Below are positions 9,234 through 17,690 of a DNA stretch of 64,000 nt, piece by piece. Positions within the stretch are counted from its first letter, which is position 1, and each line of letters begins with the position of its first letter. This DNA is from Labilibaculum antarcticum (GTDB lineage Bacteria; Bacteroidota; Bacteroidia; Bacteroidales; Marinifilaceae), in assembly GCF_002356295.1 (NCBI RefSeq), contig NZ_AP018042.1:4062361-4126360 (forward strand), written 5' to 3'. The position numbers and the translations under genes are program-made. Below the pieces are notes generated by a model. It did not search any database, was not told the DNA's origin, and worked only from the letters and a program-made list of their open reading frames with translations.

Positions 9234-9243
9234 TTGAATCGAA

Positions 9244-11043
9244 TTAATTGTTAAAAAGTAATGAGATAGCAAGAGCACCGTTGCCTGCATGCATTCCAAT
9301 AACCGGTGAGATATTGACAACCGATACTGGTTTTATTCCGGTCATTTCAAACATTTTATCCTCTACCAATTGAGCTCCATCAGAATTCTGTGCATGCAAA
9401 ATGATATAATTCCATAAGGTTTTTTCACGGCTAATCTTTGCTATATGCTTAAATATTTTTTTTAAGCTGGCTTGCTGGCTAAAGGTTTTTCCAAACAATA
9501 GCGATTTTCCATTTTCATCCATTGAAATAACCGGATTTAAGCCCAGAGCGGTGGCGATTATTCCTTTAGGTTTAGAAACCCTTCCACCTCTAATCATCGT
9601 TTGTAAATCGCGAACACTTACAAATATTTTAGATTGGAGTACATCCTTTTTAAGGGTTTCAACAATTGATTCGACGGACTCGCCAGCTTCAATATTTTTG
9701 GCTGTTTTTAATACCAATAAACCCAGTGCTCCTGATAAATTTTTTGAGTCGATTACATGAACCGGTTTTTTAAACTCTTTTGTAATGCGTTCGCCGGCTT
9801 TTACACTGTTTGAATAAGTTCCACTAAACTGGCTGGTTAAATGCACAGCAATTATGGCATCGTAATGCGAGGCCAAATGTGAATATAAGTTGGTGAAAGT
9901 CTGCTCATTTATTTGAGATGTTTTTGGGAATTCAGGCTCAGTTTCCAACAAATCGTAAAACTGATTGGGTTGAATTGTAACTTTATCTAAATAATGACTA
10001 TCGCCAAAATTCAAATTAAGCGGCACCACATTAATCTGATAAAAATCAATCAATTCCTGCGATAAATCACAGGTTGAATCTGTAACCAACGCAATATTCC
10101 ATTTTCGTTTGCTTACAGCCTCCTGTTGCCGAAGCATATCATCCACTTTTTGTAAAGTGATGGTTCCAATTTCTTTTAACTGATGAAAAAGCTCTGCTGG
10201 GTTATTGGTGTGAACGTGAATACGACAAATGCTTTCCGAACCGGCAACAACAACTGAATCACCATTTTGGCTAAGGAATTTTTGAAGTTCAGATTTACTT
10301 TGGCGAATATTTTTTATAATGGCCTCGGTGCAAAAGCGGAAGGTGATTTCTTCTTCTGTCAATTCGTTCGAATGAACAAGCGAAACATTTTGAGTAGACT
10401 CAACCGCAAGATTTCGAATATTTCTATTTTTAATAAAACCGATAATTCCTTCAATAAACAAAACAAAGCCTTTTGCTCCCGCATCTACAAAATCCGTTTT
10501 GCTTAAGGCTTGCAATTTTGTGTTTGTTTCAGCCAATGATTTCTCTAACACTGCCAAAGAATCAATGATTACATCTGCAAAATCAGGTATGGCATCTTTT
10601 TTACTATTTAGAAAATCGGACCACTCTTTGATAACGGTTAACATTGTTCCTTCAACCGGATTTGCAATAGCCTCGTATATATAAGGAATTGATCTTTTTA
10701 CACTTTCGGCAAATTCAGTTAAAGTAATAATTGGTTTGTTTAAGGTTTCCCGATTTAAACCATGTAGAAACTGAGCAAAAATAACTCCCGAATTTCCACG
10801 TGCTCCAATTAATGCTGCATCAGCAATATTGCTTACCGTAGTCTTATATGATTTATGAGGTTTTATATTGTCGATAACAGAACGGACAGTAGAGGCAAGG
10901 TTTGTTCCGGTGTCTTTATCGTTAACCGGAAAAATATTTATTCTATTTATTTCGACCTGATTTTTTAGTATCTGATTTCCTCCTGCGATAAAAGCATAAT
11001 ACAAGAATTTCCCGTCGATAAAAGGTGTTTCAATCTTTTGCAT
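9244..11043 (-). CDS. DAK (FakA-like) and DegV (FakB-like) fusion protein
   Basis: A 599-aa fusion. Residues about 10-200 are a DhaL/FakA-type kinase domain (FPVNDKDTGTNLASTV, the Asp-rich Mg-ATP motif, and GARGNSGVIFAQFL). A middle DAK1-like domain follows (about 225-310). Residues about 315-599 are a complete DegV/FakB lipid-binding domain (ALVTDSTCDLSQELI, HLTSQFSGTYSNSV, MIRGGRVSKPKG). In Firmicutes, FakA phosphorylates fatty acids held by separate FakB proteins; here kinase and carrier are one chain. Placement with plsY suggests acyl-phosphate production for phospholipid synthesis (inference). Its start lies 8 bp after DUF2177. Confidence 0.88.
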   Translation of the reverse strand: MQKIETPFIDGKFLYYAFIAGGNQILKNQVEINRINIFPVNDKDTGTNLASTVRSVIDNIKPHKSYKTTVSNIADAALIGARGNSGVIFAQFLHGLNRETLNKPIITLTEFAESVKRSIPYIYEAIANPVEGTMLTVIKEWSDFLNSKKDAIPDFADVIIDSLAVLEKSLAETNTKLQALSKTDFVDAGAKGFVLFIEGIIGFIKNRNIRNLAVESTQNVSLVHSNELTEEEITFRFCTEAIIKNIRQSKSELQKFLSQNGDSVVVAGSESICRIHVHTNNPAELFHQLKEIGTITLQKVDDMLRQQEAVSKRKWNIALVTDSTCDLSQELIDFYQINVVPLNLNFGDSHYLDKVTIQPNQFYDLLETEPEFPKTSQINEQTFTNLYSHLASHYDAIIAVHLTSQFSGTYSNSVKAGERITKEFKKPVHVIDSKNLSGALGLLVLKTAKNIEAGESVESIVETLKKDVLQSKIFVSVRDLQTMIRGGRVSKPKGIIATALGLNPVISMDENGKSLLFGKTFSQQASLKKIFKHIAKISREKTLWNYIILHAQNSDGAQLVEDKMFEMTGIKPVSVVNISPVIGMHAGNGALAISLLFNN

Positions 11044-11051
11044 GATTACTA

Positions 11052-11459
11052 TTAATTAATCCATTTTACAATATGAAAACCGGCTAAACTAACGGTTGCT
11101 GATAAAATTGCGCCCCATAAAATATCGATAAAAACGATAGGTAGTGGCCAGTCTTTAAGTGTGGCCAAATTCGTTAAATCGTAAGTAGCATAAGTAAACA
11201 GACCAAATAAAGCTCCCATCAAAATTGCACTAAGAACAGAGCCTTTTTGAACTGCCGGATAAACAGCAAATATTGAAATCCCTGCAACATATATGAAGTA
11301 GAAAATAAAAGCTGCGGTCCAATTTACTTTATCAGATAAAAAATCACCCAGGTATTTTTGATAGAGGTTTTTAGCTATGATGCCAAGCCATAGTAAGTCT
11401 ATCATCAAAAAAACGATGAAAGTAAGCAGGTAACTTATGAGGATACTTTTTATTTGCAT
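11052..11459 (-). CDS. DUF2177 membrane protein
   Basis: A 135-aa four-helix membrane protein with the DUF2177 landmarks: an early DLLWLG motif, GALFGLFTYATYDLTNLATL in the middle, and VFIDILWGA near the end. No biochemical role is known to me. It is repeatedly found beside lipocalin, DUF1295 and photolyase-type genes. It is the second gene of the operon, 20 bp after the lipocalin and 8 bp before the DAK-DegV fusion. Confidence 0.85.
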   Translation of the reverse strand: MQIKSILISYLLTFIVFLMIDLLWLGIIAKNLYQKYLGDFLSDKVNWTAAFIFYFIYVAGISIFAVYPAVQKGSVLSAILMGALFGLFTYATYDLTNLATLKDWPLPIVFIDILWGAILSATVSLAGFHIVKWIN

Positions 11460-11479
11460 AACATTTGAATTTTATCTTG

Positions 11480-12073
11480 TTACAAAGGCTTTTGTTCCAC
11501 TTTTATCAAGCTTGAAACATCATAACCGCGCTTTTTTAATCGAGTAAGCAAGTCTGTATATAATTCATTTTCCATTTTTGGAGTGCGGCTCAAAATCCAA
11601 AGATATTTATCTGAGCTGCTGCCAATAACGGCCCATTGGTAATCCTTGTCTAATTCCATTACAAAGTAATCGCCGTAAAAGAACAAGAAAAAGGATACTT
11701 TTAGTTTTGCCGGTGCTTTTTCGGGTTGGGGTATTTTAGCTTTTCCAACCGCCTGCGAGAATTTACCCTCGAAACTATTTTCATAGCCACTGTTTACCAC
11801 CTTTATTTTTCCATCGTCGCGTGTTGAATAATCGGCTGTTACACCAACAAGTCCACGTTCAAAACGATGGTCGTAACGAGCAATTTCATACCATATGCCC
11901 AAATATCGTTGAATATCCAGCTGCTCAACTACCGTTTTATCAATCATCGATTTTTGTGTGTTACAACTCATAAAAGAATTACTAATAATTAGTGAACTAA
12001 TTATGAATAAAGCAATAGTTAAACGTTTACTGATTTTCAACATTCGGTTATTTTTATCGAATTTGATGAACAT
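11480..12073 (-). CDS. lipocalin, outer-membrane lipoprotein (Blc family)
   Basis: The lipocalin signature is present: LDIQRYLGIWYEIARYDHRF, then YGDYFVMELDKDYQWAVIG and LWILSRTP. A hydrophobic leader ends in the lipobox-like SFMSC, so the mature protein should be lipidated. Of two candidate starts (12073, and the ATG at 12043 for MLKISKRL) the shorter gives a cleaner signal peptide. Blc-type lipocalins bind lysophospholipids or fatty acids at the outer membrane and respond to envelope stress. It is the first gene of the eight-gene operon, so the promoter must lie in 12074-12211. I found no clear TAnnTTTG box there, suggesting an alternative sigma factor. Confidence 0.88.
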   Translation of the reverse strand: MFIKFDKNNRMLKISKRLTIALFIISSLIISNSFMSCNTQKSMIDKTVVEQLDIQRYLGIWYEIARYDHRFERGLVGVTADYSTRDDGKIKVVNSGYENSFEGKFSQAVGKAKIPQPEKAPAKLKVSFFLFFYGDYFVMELDKDYQWAVIGSSSDKYLWILSRTPKMENELYTDLLTRLKKRGYDVSSLIKVEQKPL

Positions 12074-12211
12074 ACATATTTTACTCTGTAACTAAGGTAA
12101 TTGTATTTGTATTAAAAAACTAACAACAATTAGCGCATAGTTTTGTTCATTTTTAGACAGCATATAATGCTTGGTGTATGTTGCGGTTTGGATTTAGGAG
12201 AGAGTTAATGT

Positions 12212-12371
12212 TCGCCAGGATTGGTGCCGTTTAAAATTCTTAGGCAGTGACTAAGCTGATGCGTACAAGGGGAAAGACTGTGAAAAGGATGATTATGCGG
12301 TGAATAAGTAGATTTTTTTTTTAAAATAAAAGGCCAAATCAATTCTTATTTGGCCTTTTAGTATGCCGATG
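12212..12371 (+). pseudogene. decayed 3' fragment of TonB-domain gene plus terminator (right direct repeat)
   Basis: Bases 12214-12311 correspond to the last ~100 bp of the gene at 5352-6047 (CCAGGATTGG, CCGTTTAAAAT, GGCAGTGA, GATGCGTAC, GGATGATTATGC, stop TAG at 12309-12311). They are followed by a matching terminator hairpin (AAGGCCAAAT / ATTTGGCCTT, 12330-12357) and the same ATGCCGATG. Several indels destroy the frame. It is the right-hand partner of the repeat at 5950-6107. Confidence 0.75.
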
Positions 12372-12417
12372 AACTGCGCTCAGATTTTGATACGTTATTG
12401 TGTGGCGTATGTCAACA

Positions 12418-13215
12418 TTATCCGATAAAATAATATTTACTATTTCCCTTTATAATAAAACCAATCGAAGAGTGCCCTGTTTTTGAATCTTTACCATTAC
12501 TTGTGGCATACACACCACCACTTTTCGTTTTGTGTTTGCACCAAATCACCGTGCCCGATTGCATACAGCGGGTAATCCTCACCAAACTGACGGTGTGAGA
12601 GTCCTGGATTGATATAATCCGAAATATAAGATCCTTTAATTGAATCGCCATGATGAACCGTAAGCGCATCATACATGCCAGTTCCACCTTCCGATATCAA
12701 CAGCATATACTTAGTCCTTAATTTTATAAAGGTGGGGATCTTCTGAATACGAAGCATTGTTAGCATGTCCATAGGTTAATATGTGTTTTTTTCCAACCAG
12801 CTTTTGTTGCTGCAAATTAAGTTCCTGATTGTATATCATACACTGGTCTTTCGATTGCTTCTTTTTAGGTCCTTTCATTCCGGTATAATAACACTTCCCA
12901 TCATGCTCCCAAAACAGTGATGGATCAATACCCTCAGGGCAACCATATGGGATCAGACCAGGGACCTGCAGGATCAGTCGCTGTAATGTAAAAATTCATT
13001 TTACAAGCCACGCAGGTGTTGACGATGTAAAATATACCATCGTAATAACGGATGGTTAGGAGCAAACAAGCCAAGTTTATCTGGTAATCTATTAAAATCA
13101 ACTATGTCTGGCCGATCAATCGTATGGCCAATTAGTTTCCAGTTAACCAAATCTTTACGGTGATAGATTGGTAAGAGTTAACCAGTTAGTAGTCTTCTCC
13201 TACTCGACATAAAAG
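12418..13215 (-). pseudogene. glycoside hydrolase family 43 pseudogene
   Basis: On the minus strand, broken frames read as successive parts of a GH43 beta-xylosidase/arabinanase: CRVGEDY then a stop and LVNS; IYHRKDLVNWKLIGHTIDRP; a five-bladed-propeller strand ITATDPAGPWSDPIWLP; IDPSLFWEHDGKCYYTGMKG; and EGGTGMYDALTVHHGDSIKG with AIGHGDLVQTQNEKWWCV. At least one in-frame stop and several frameshifts separate them, and the C-terminal domain is absent. Two short open frames (12418-12687 and 12497-12772) are fragments of it, not genes. It belongs to a local decay zone together with the porin pseudogene. Confidence 0.8.
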
Positions 13216-13667
13216 GCCAATGCCAGTATGGATAGTCTGGAATTAAAAGTTCCGGAATAAGAGCTGAAGGTAACTGAAGTCATTATTTCCGTGTTTCTAA
13301 TATAACAAGTCAATTTTGCTTCTATGGTCTTCATCTGATTCAGATGAAAAATTGAAATCCATACGCTCAAAAACCAGAGCATTAGAAATCAAATTATTCA
13401 ACTTTTTATCAAGCTTAGATATTGATTTTTGAAATACTAGAGGAATGTGAAAGGGGCACTTTTGTTATCTTTCTGTATTCAAATTGTTTAATCTGGCTTT
13501 TAATCGTACCTTTGCACGCAATGAATAATAAAATTCACAAACAAAATAACGAAAGGGTATTTACTGTATATAATTTGATTTTCAGAAATCAGATGGGTAA
13601 ATCCAAACCTCCTTGCGTTTAATTCTCTGTTTCTGCCAGTATCTTTTTCATTAAAACTATATCTTTT
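13216..13667. other. gene-free stretch with a Bacteroidota-type promoter
   Basis: No convincing gene was found. The only signal is a promoter-like pair at 13484-13514 (see separate entry). A 33-codon frame from ATG 13521 follows the promoter, but I cannot recognise it. Confidence 0.5.
13484..13514 (+). promoter_or_regulatory. Bacteroidota sigma-ABfr promoter
   Basis: The -7 box TACCTTTG (13507-13514) fits TAnnTTTG, with ATTG about 20 bp upstream as a -33 element. It probably drove the porin gene that is now a pseudogene, and may still transcribe into the betaine operon. Confidence 0.5.
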
Positions 13668-14351
13668 ATGTTTCTAAAACATAAAATGGTATCGGTGTTT
13701 ACACTTTTACCGTTCATTTCTTTATTATATCAAGATAAGCCAGAGTTTCATGTTGTGGATGCATTGGGCTCTAATTATAATCTTTCTTCTTGGAAAGATG
13801 GACAAAAAGAACAAGGCGGTAATTTTGGCTACGATGTTTTTCGTGTAAATGCCAAAGCAAAATACAAAGGAGTTAAATTGAATGCCGAGTATCGTTTTTT
13901 ATTCGGAAGGCTTTGGCGACGAAATGTTAACGCAAGCTTGGGTCGGTTACGATTTTACTCCTATAAATACCCTTCAAATAGGATCAACACAAGTACCGTT
14001 TGAAATTACTCAGTACAATTCTCTAAATACAAATAAAACACTTAAAATCTGGCAGATAAAACCAATGACTGCCTATGGATATCTATATATATGGTAGCAT
14101 CGTAAGCTACTACTAATACACTTGGTGCAGCTTATTCCGTGTCGGTAGAATGAAAAGGAATTCCTAACCTCTTGTTTTATAATGATTTTGGTTTTATGGA
14201 TAAATAAATCGATGACTTCGATAAATCTTTTATAAATGTAACTGGAGTATTGCTTATTGCAGGTAACGTTTATATGTATGTTGGCGCAGCGCAAGGGAAA
14301 GACCAGTTTGAGAAAATGCGCTGCAATATGAATATCGGGTATTACTTTTAA
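13668..14351 (+). pseudogene. outer-membrane porin pseudogene
   Basis: The first ~75 codons read as an outer-membrane protein start (FGYDVFRVNAKAKYKGVKLN, then LNAEYRF). A frameshift near 13895 moves the homologous sequence to another frame, with YSEGFGDEMLTQAWVGYDFT and LQIGSTQVPFEITQYN, typical of phosphate-selective-porin-like barrels. Further stops follow, and the barrel terminus survives as NIGYYF before a stop at 14349-14351. The intact gene would have been only part of a normal 400-aa porin, so internal sequence has also been lost. It sits 18 bp before proV. Confidence 0.65.
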
Positions 14352-14369
14352 TTAGAAAAATGAGATGTT

Positions 14370-15614
14370 ATGGCGGATAAAAGAAAAATAAAAATTAAGG
14401 TTGAGGACTTAACCCTGATTTTCGGGAAACGTAAACAGGATGCCCTTGCTCTACTTGAGAAAGGAGTTTCAAAAGACGAAATTCTGAAGAAAACAAAATG
14501 TACTGTTGGGGTTAACAAGGCTAACTTTGAAATTAAGGAAGGAGAGGTTTTTGTTATTATGGGATTGTCGGGCAGTGGAAAATCTACTTTAATCCGCTGT
14601 TTGAATCGACTTATCAATCCTACCGCCGGTAAAGTTTTCTTCGATGAGCATGATATTACCCGCGAGAGTAATAAAGAACTATTGGAAACCAGACGTACAG
14701 AAATGAGTATGGTATTCCAGAAGTTTGGTCTTCTTCCACACAGAACGATTCTTGAGAACGCTGCTTTTGGATTAGAGATTAGGGGCGAAGAAAAGCAGAA
14801 GCGGGAAGAAAGAGCCCTGGAAGCACTCGAAACCGTTGGGTTAAAAGGTTATGAATATCAATACCCATCGGCAATGTCAGGAGGTATGCAACAGCGGGTA
14901 GGTTTAGCACGTGCCCTGGCAAACGATCCGGAAGTTTTGCTTATGGACGAAGCGTTTTCTGCACTCGATCCACTCATTAAAGCAGATATGCAGGATGAGC
15001 TGCTGGCAATACAGAGCAAGTTGCACAAAACGATAGTATTTATTACTCACGATTTGGACGAAGCAATGAAAATTGGTGACCGTATTGCTATTATGAAAGA
15101 TGGTGTTATAAACCAAATTGGCACAGCGGAAGATATTTTAACAAACCCGGCAACTGAATATGTTGAAGCTTTTGTTAATAAAGTGGATCGAAAAACTATT
15201 ATTACGGCTGAAACTCTCATGTTTGAAAAGAATACGCTGGTTCAAATGGCCAAAGATGGTCCCAGAGGAGCCATCCGTAAAATGCGTACAGTTGCAGTTG
15301 ATGTTCTTCCTGTGGAGGATGAAAACAGAGTATTTCTTGGTTATGTATGGTTGCAAGACCTCCTGGAATTGGAAAAAGAAAAGGAAACTTCTATTGAAAA
15401 AGCACTGAAGACAAATGTTCCGAGTGTATATAAACACTATTCCGTAGAAGATATGTTACCCCTGATTACAGGGATTAAATACCCTCTGGCTGTTATAGAC
15501 GAAGTAAGTGGGAAATTACTTGGCTTAATATCTCAAACTTCGTTGATTATTGAAGCTACGCGATTTGGAAAAAAAGAAATAAGTGAACTAAAAGAACGTG
15601 CAAACGAAATGTAA
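14370..15614 (+). CDS. proV: glycine betaine/proline ABC transporter ATP-binding protein
   Basis: This 414-aa protein has an ABC ATPase with Walker A GLSGSGKST, the Q-loop in MVFQKFGLLPHRT, signature SGGMQQRVGLARAL, Walker B VLLMDEAFSALD and a switch His in TIVFITHD. A C-terminal CBS pair (about 275-410) is characteristic of ProV/OpuAA and senses ionic strength. Its stop lies 1 bp before the permease ATG at 15616. Together with the permease and three binding proteins it forms a compatible-solute uptake operon, consistent with a marine or salt-variable habitat. Confidence 0.93.
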   Translation: MADKRKIKIKVEDLTLIFGKRKQDALALLEKGVSKDEILKKTKCTVGVNKANFEIKEGEVFVIMGLSGSGKSTLIRCLNRLINPTAGKVFFDEHDITRESNKELLETRRTEMSMVFQKFGLLPHRTILENAAFGLEIRGEEKQKREERALEALETVGLKGYEYQYPSAMSGGMQQRVGLARALANDPEVLLMDEAFSALDPLIKADMQDELLAIQSKLHKTIVFITHDLDEAMKIGDRIAIMKDGVINQIGTAEDILTNPATEYVEAFVNKVDRKTIITAETLMFEKNTLVQMAKDGPRGAIRKMRTVAVDVLPVEDENRVFLGYVWLQDLLELEKEKETSIEKALKTNVPSVYKHYSVEDMLPLITGIKYPLAVIDEVSGKLLGLISQTSLIIEATRFGKKEISELKERANEM

Positions 15615-15615
15615 T

Positions 15616-16476
15616 ATGGAAAAATTAATTGATCTTGGTAAATATATAGAAGCTGGAATTAATAAGTTGGAAGAGAACTTTTCTGGATTGTGGGGAGCTA
15701 TTGATGATGTAATCTCCTGGACGGTTAATGGTATGAACGACGTGTTTCTGTCCATTCCTTTTTATGTCATTATTGTACTTGTAGCCTTGGGGGCTTATTA
15801 TGCCAATGCTGGGAAAAGTTCCTTTAAAATAGAAGGATTAAAAAAAGGAGGTGGAATGACATTATTTGTCCTTTTGGGATTATTTTTAATTTTCGCAATG
15901 GGGTACTGGGAAGAAGCCATACAAACAACCACCTTGGTTATTGTTTCAACCCTGATTGCCCTTATTTTGAGTATTCCACTGGGAATTTTGGCTGCCCGAA
16001 GCAAAACCGCTGATGTGATTATTCGGCCCATACTTGATTTGATGCAAACTATGCCAGCCTTTGTTTATCTGATTCCGGCTATTTTCTTTTTTAGTGTAGG
16101 AAATACTCCCGGAGTTGTAGCTACTGTGATTTTCTCTCTCCCACCGGCCGTACGTTTAACTTGTTTGGGAATTCAAAATGTTTCGGAGGATGTGATCGAG
16201 GCGGGGCGTGCTTTTGGAGCAACCGAAAAACAAATTTTATTTAAAATACAGTTGCCTTTGGCCAAACCAACTATTTTGGCCGGAATTAATCAGGTAATAC
16301 TATTGGCTTTATCAATGGTGGTTATCGCTTCAATGGTAGGAGCTAAAGGGCTAGGAAGTATTGTTTACCAGGGTATTCAGCAAAACGACATTGCAAAAGG
16401 TTTTGAATCGGGATTGGGTATTGTGATATTGGCCATAATTTTAGACAGAATCACACAAGCTGTCGCAAAAAAATAA
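15616..16476 (+). CDS. proW: glycine betaine ABC transporter permease
   Basis: A polytopic permease of the ProW/OpuAB type. The BPD_transp_1 core includes the EAA loop (EAGRAFGATEKQILFKIQLP) preceded by TMPAFVYLIPAIFFFS. I use ATG 15616, directly after the proV stop; an upstream in-frame ATG at 15598 would overlap proV. About 95 bp of the 3' end is repeated twice downstream, ahead of each extra binding-protein gene. Confidence 0.92.
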   Translation: MEKLIDLGKYIEAGINKLEENFSGLWGAIDDVISWTVNGMNDVFLSIPFYVIIVLVALGAYYANAGKSSFKIEGLKKGGGMTLFVLLGLFLIFAMGYWEEAIQTTTLVIVSTLIALILSIPLGILAARSKTADVIIRPILDLMQTMPAFVYLIPAIFFFSVGNTPGVVATVIFSLPPAVRLTCLGIQNVSEDVIEAGRAFGATEKQILFKIQLPLAKPTILAGINQVILLALSMVVIASMVGAKGLGSIVYQGIQQNDIAKGFESGLGIVILAIILDRITQAVAKK

Positions 16477-16503
16477 TAATAATATTAATCTTTAAATATA
16501 ATT

Positions 16504-17376
16504 ATGTTGAAATTAAGAAATTTAGGAATTTTACTTGTATCTGTACTATTAACTGTTTCAGTTAGTTCATGCAATAACAGTGGTAAGAAAAAAGGAAAAA
16601 GTGAAAATAAAAAAGAAGTTAACATCTTTTATCCTAATTGGGCTGAAGGAGTTGCGTTTACTTATTTGGCAAAAGCAGCACTCGAAGCAGATGGTTTTGA
16701 AGTGAATCTTACCAATTTGGCACCAGGCTTAATATATGGTGAATTGTCAAAAGACGACTCAAAAGGGGATGTGTGTCTTGATGCATGGCTTCCGAATACG
16801 CACAAAGATTACTGGGCCGACTATGGTGATAAACTGGTAAAAATAGGCGAAGCGTTTACTGGGGCTACAACTGGTTTGGTTGTTCCTGCCTATGTTACGA
16901 TTAACTCTATAGAAGAGTTGAATGCCAATAAAGATAAATTTAGCAGTGAAATTATTGGTGTTGGTGGAGGTGCTGGTATTCATGCCAACACGATTAAGGC
17001 AATAGATGCATACGAGCTAGATTTCGAGCAGATTACATCAAGTGGACCTGCGATGGTTGCTAGTCTTGAGAAGGCAATCAGAGATGAAGAATGGGTTGTA
17101 GTAACCGGCTGGAAACCACATTTCAAATGGGTTAGAAATGACTTGAAATATTTAGATGATCCTAAAGGAATTTTCCCAAAGGATGTCTTAACAATTATTT
17201 CGCGAAGAGGATTTGCAAAAGACCAACCAGAGGCTGCTACTTTTTTCAAAAACTTTAGCCTTGAAGAAGGACAGTTGTACGAATTAATGACAGCCATTGC
17301 TGACAATGGTGAAGAAGCAGGAGCTGCGAAGTGGTATAAAGCCAATAAAGTATTGGTTGATTCCTGGATGAAATAA
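16504..17376 (+). CDS. proX: glycine betaine-binding lipoprotein, copy 1
   Basis: An OpuAC/ProX-type periplasmic binding protein: lipoprotein signal with the lipobox region VSVSSCNN, YPNWAEGVAFTYLAKAAL, DAWLPNTHKDYWADYGD, GAGIHANT and VTGWKPHFKW. The Trp residues in these segments would make the aromatic cage that grips the quaternary ammonium group. It begins 27 bp after proW. It is the first of three tandem paralogues and is followed by a strong terminator, so copies 2 and 3 need read-through or their own promoters. Confidence 0.92.
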   Translation: MLKLRNLGILLVSVLLTVSVSSCNNSGKKKGKSENKKEVNIFYPNWAEGVAFTYLAKAALEADGFEVNLTNLAPGLIYGELSKDDSKGDVCLDAWLPNTHKDYWADYGDKLVKIGEAFTGATTGLVVPAYVTINSIEELNANKDKFSSEIIGVGGGAGIHANTIKAIDAYELDFEQITSSGPAMVASLEKAIRDEEWVVVTGWKPHFKWVRNDLKYLDDPKGIFPKDVLTIISRRGFAKDQPEAATFFKNFSLEEGQLYELMTAIADNGEEAGAAKWYKANKVLVDSWMK

Positions 17377-17406
17377 TCTGGACGTTGAAACTGTAAGTTA
17401 ACATAC

Positions 17407-17443
17407 AAAAGGAGCCGCATTTCAATAATGTGGCTCCTTTTTT
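17407..17443 (+). terminator. terminator after proX copy 1
   Basis: GGAGCC-GCATT pairs with AATG-TGGCTCC around a short loop and is followed by seven T. Confidence 0.85.
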
Positions 17444-17580
17444 TCATCCAAGTTTCAGTAGTCTTTGCGATAAATTTATTTTAACCCAATCGTTTTTAAT
17501 TTGGTCAATACATACAATATCTCCTTTTAAAATAGATGCACTTTCTACCCTCTTACTCTTTCCTTTATGAGGAAATTTAA
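17444..17580 (-). pseudogene. possible remnant of a minus-strand gene in the duplication spacer
   Basis: Read on the minus strand, this spacer gives ESASILKGDIVCIDQIKNDW followed by VKINLSQRLLKLG, which resembles the end of an SH3-like domain. A second, frame-damaged copy occurs at about 18628-18745. The simplest reading is that a convergent gene once lay downstream of proX and a piece of it was carried along by the tandem duplication. Support is only the SH3-like look. Confidence 0.3.
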
Positions 17581-17675
17581 CAGAAGGACATTGCAAAAGG
17601 TTTTGAATCAGGATTGGGTATTGTGAAATTGGCCATAATTTCAGATAGAATCGCGCAAGTAATTGCAAAAAAATA
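17581..17675 (+). pseudogene. proW 3'-end scar 1
   Basis: A near copy of the last 95 bp of proW (GACATTGCAAAAGGTTTTGA, ending in the same AAAAAAATAA), without any upstream proW sequence. It is too short to be functional and precedes proX copy 2 by 15 bp, so it may preserve the translation-initiation context of proX. Confidence 0.85.
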
Positions 17676-17690
17676 AAATTAATCTAATAT

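Noticed and set aside
12418-12772. Two short minus-strand frames as separate genes.
   Set aside because: They are consecutive frameshifted pieces of the GH43 pseudogene.
13422-13622. A 66-codon plus-strand frame before the porin pseudogene.
   Set aside because: It spans the promoter boxes and shows no recognisable protein features.
17444-17668. A 74-codon minus-strand frame between proX copies as a functional gene.
   Set aside because: Its upstream half is the reverse of the proW scar and the equivalent frame is broken in the second unit; at most it is a remnant.
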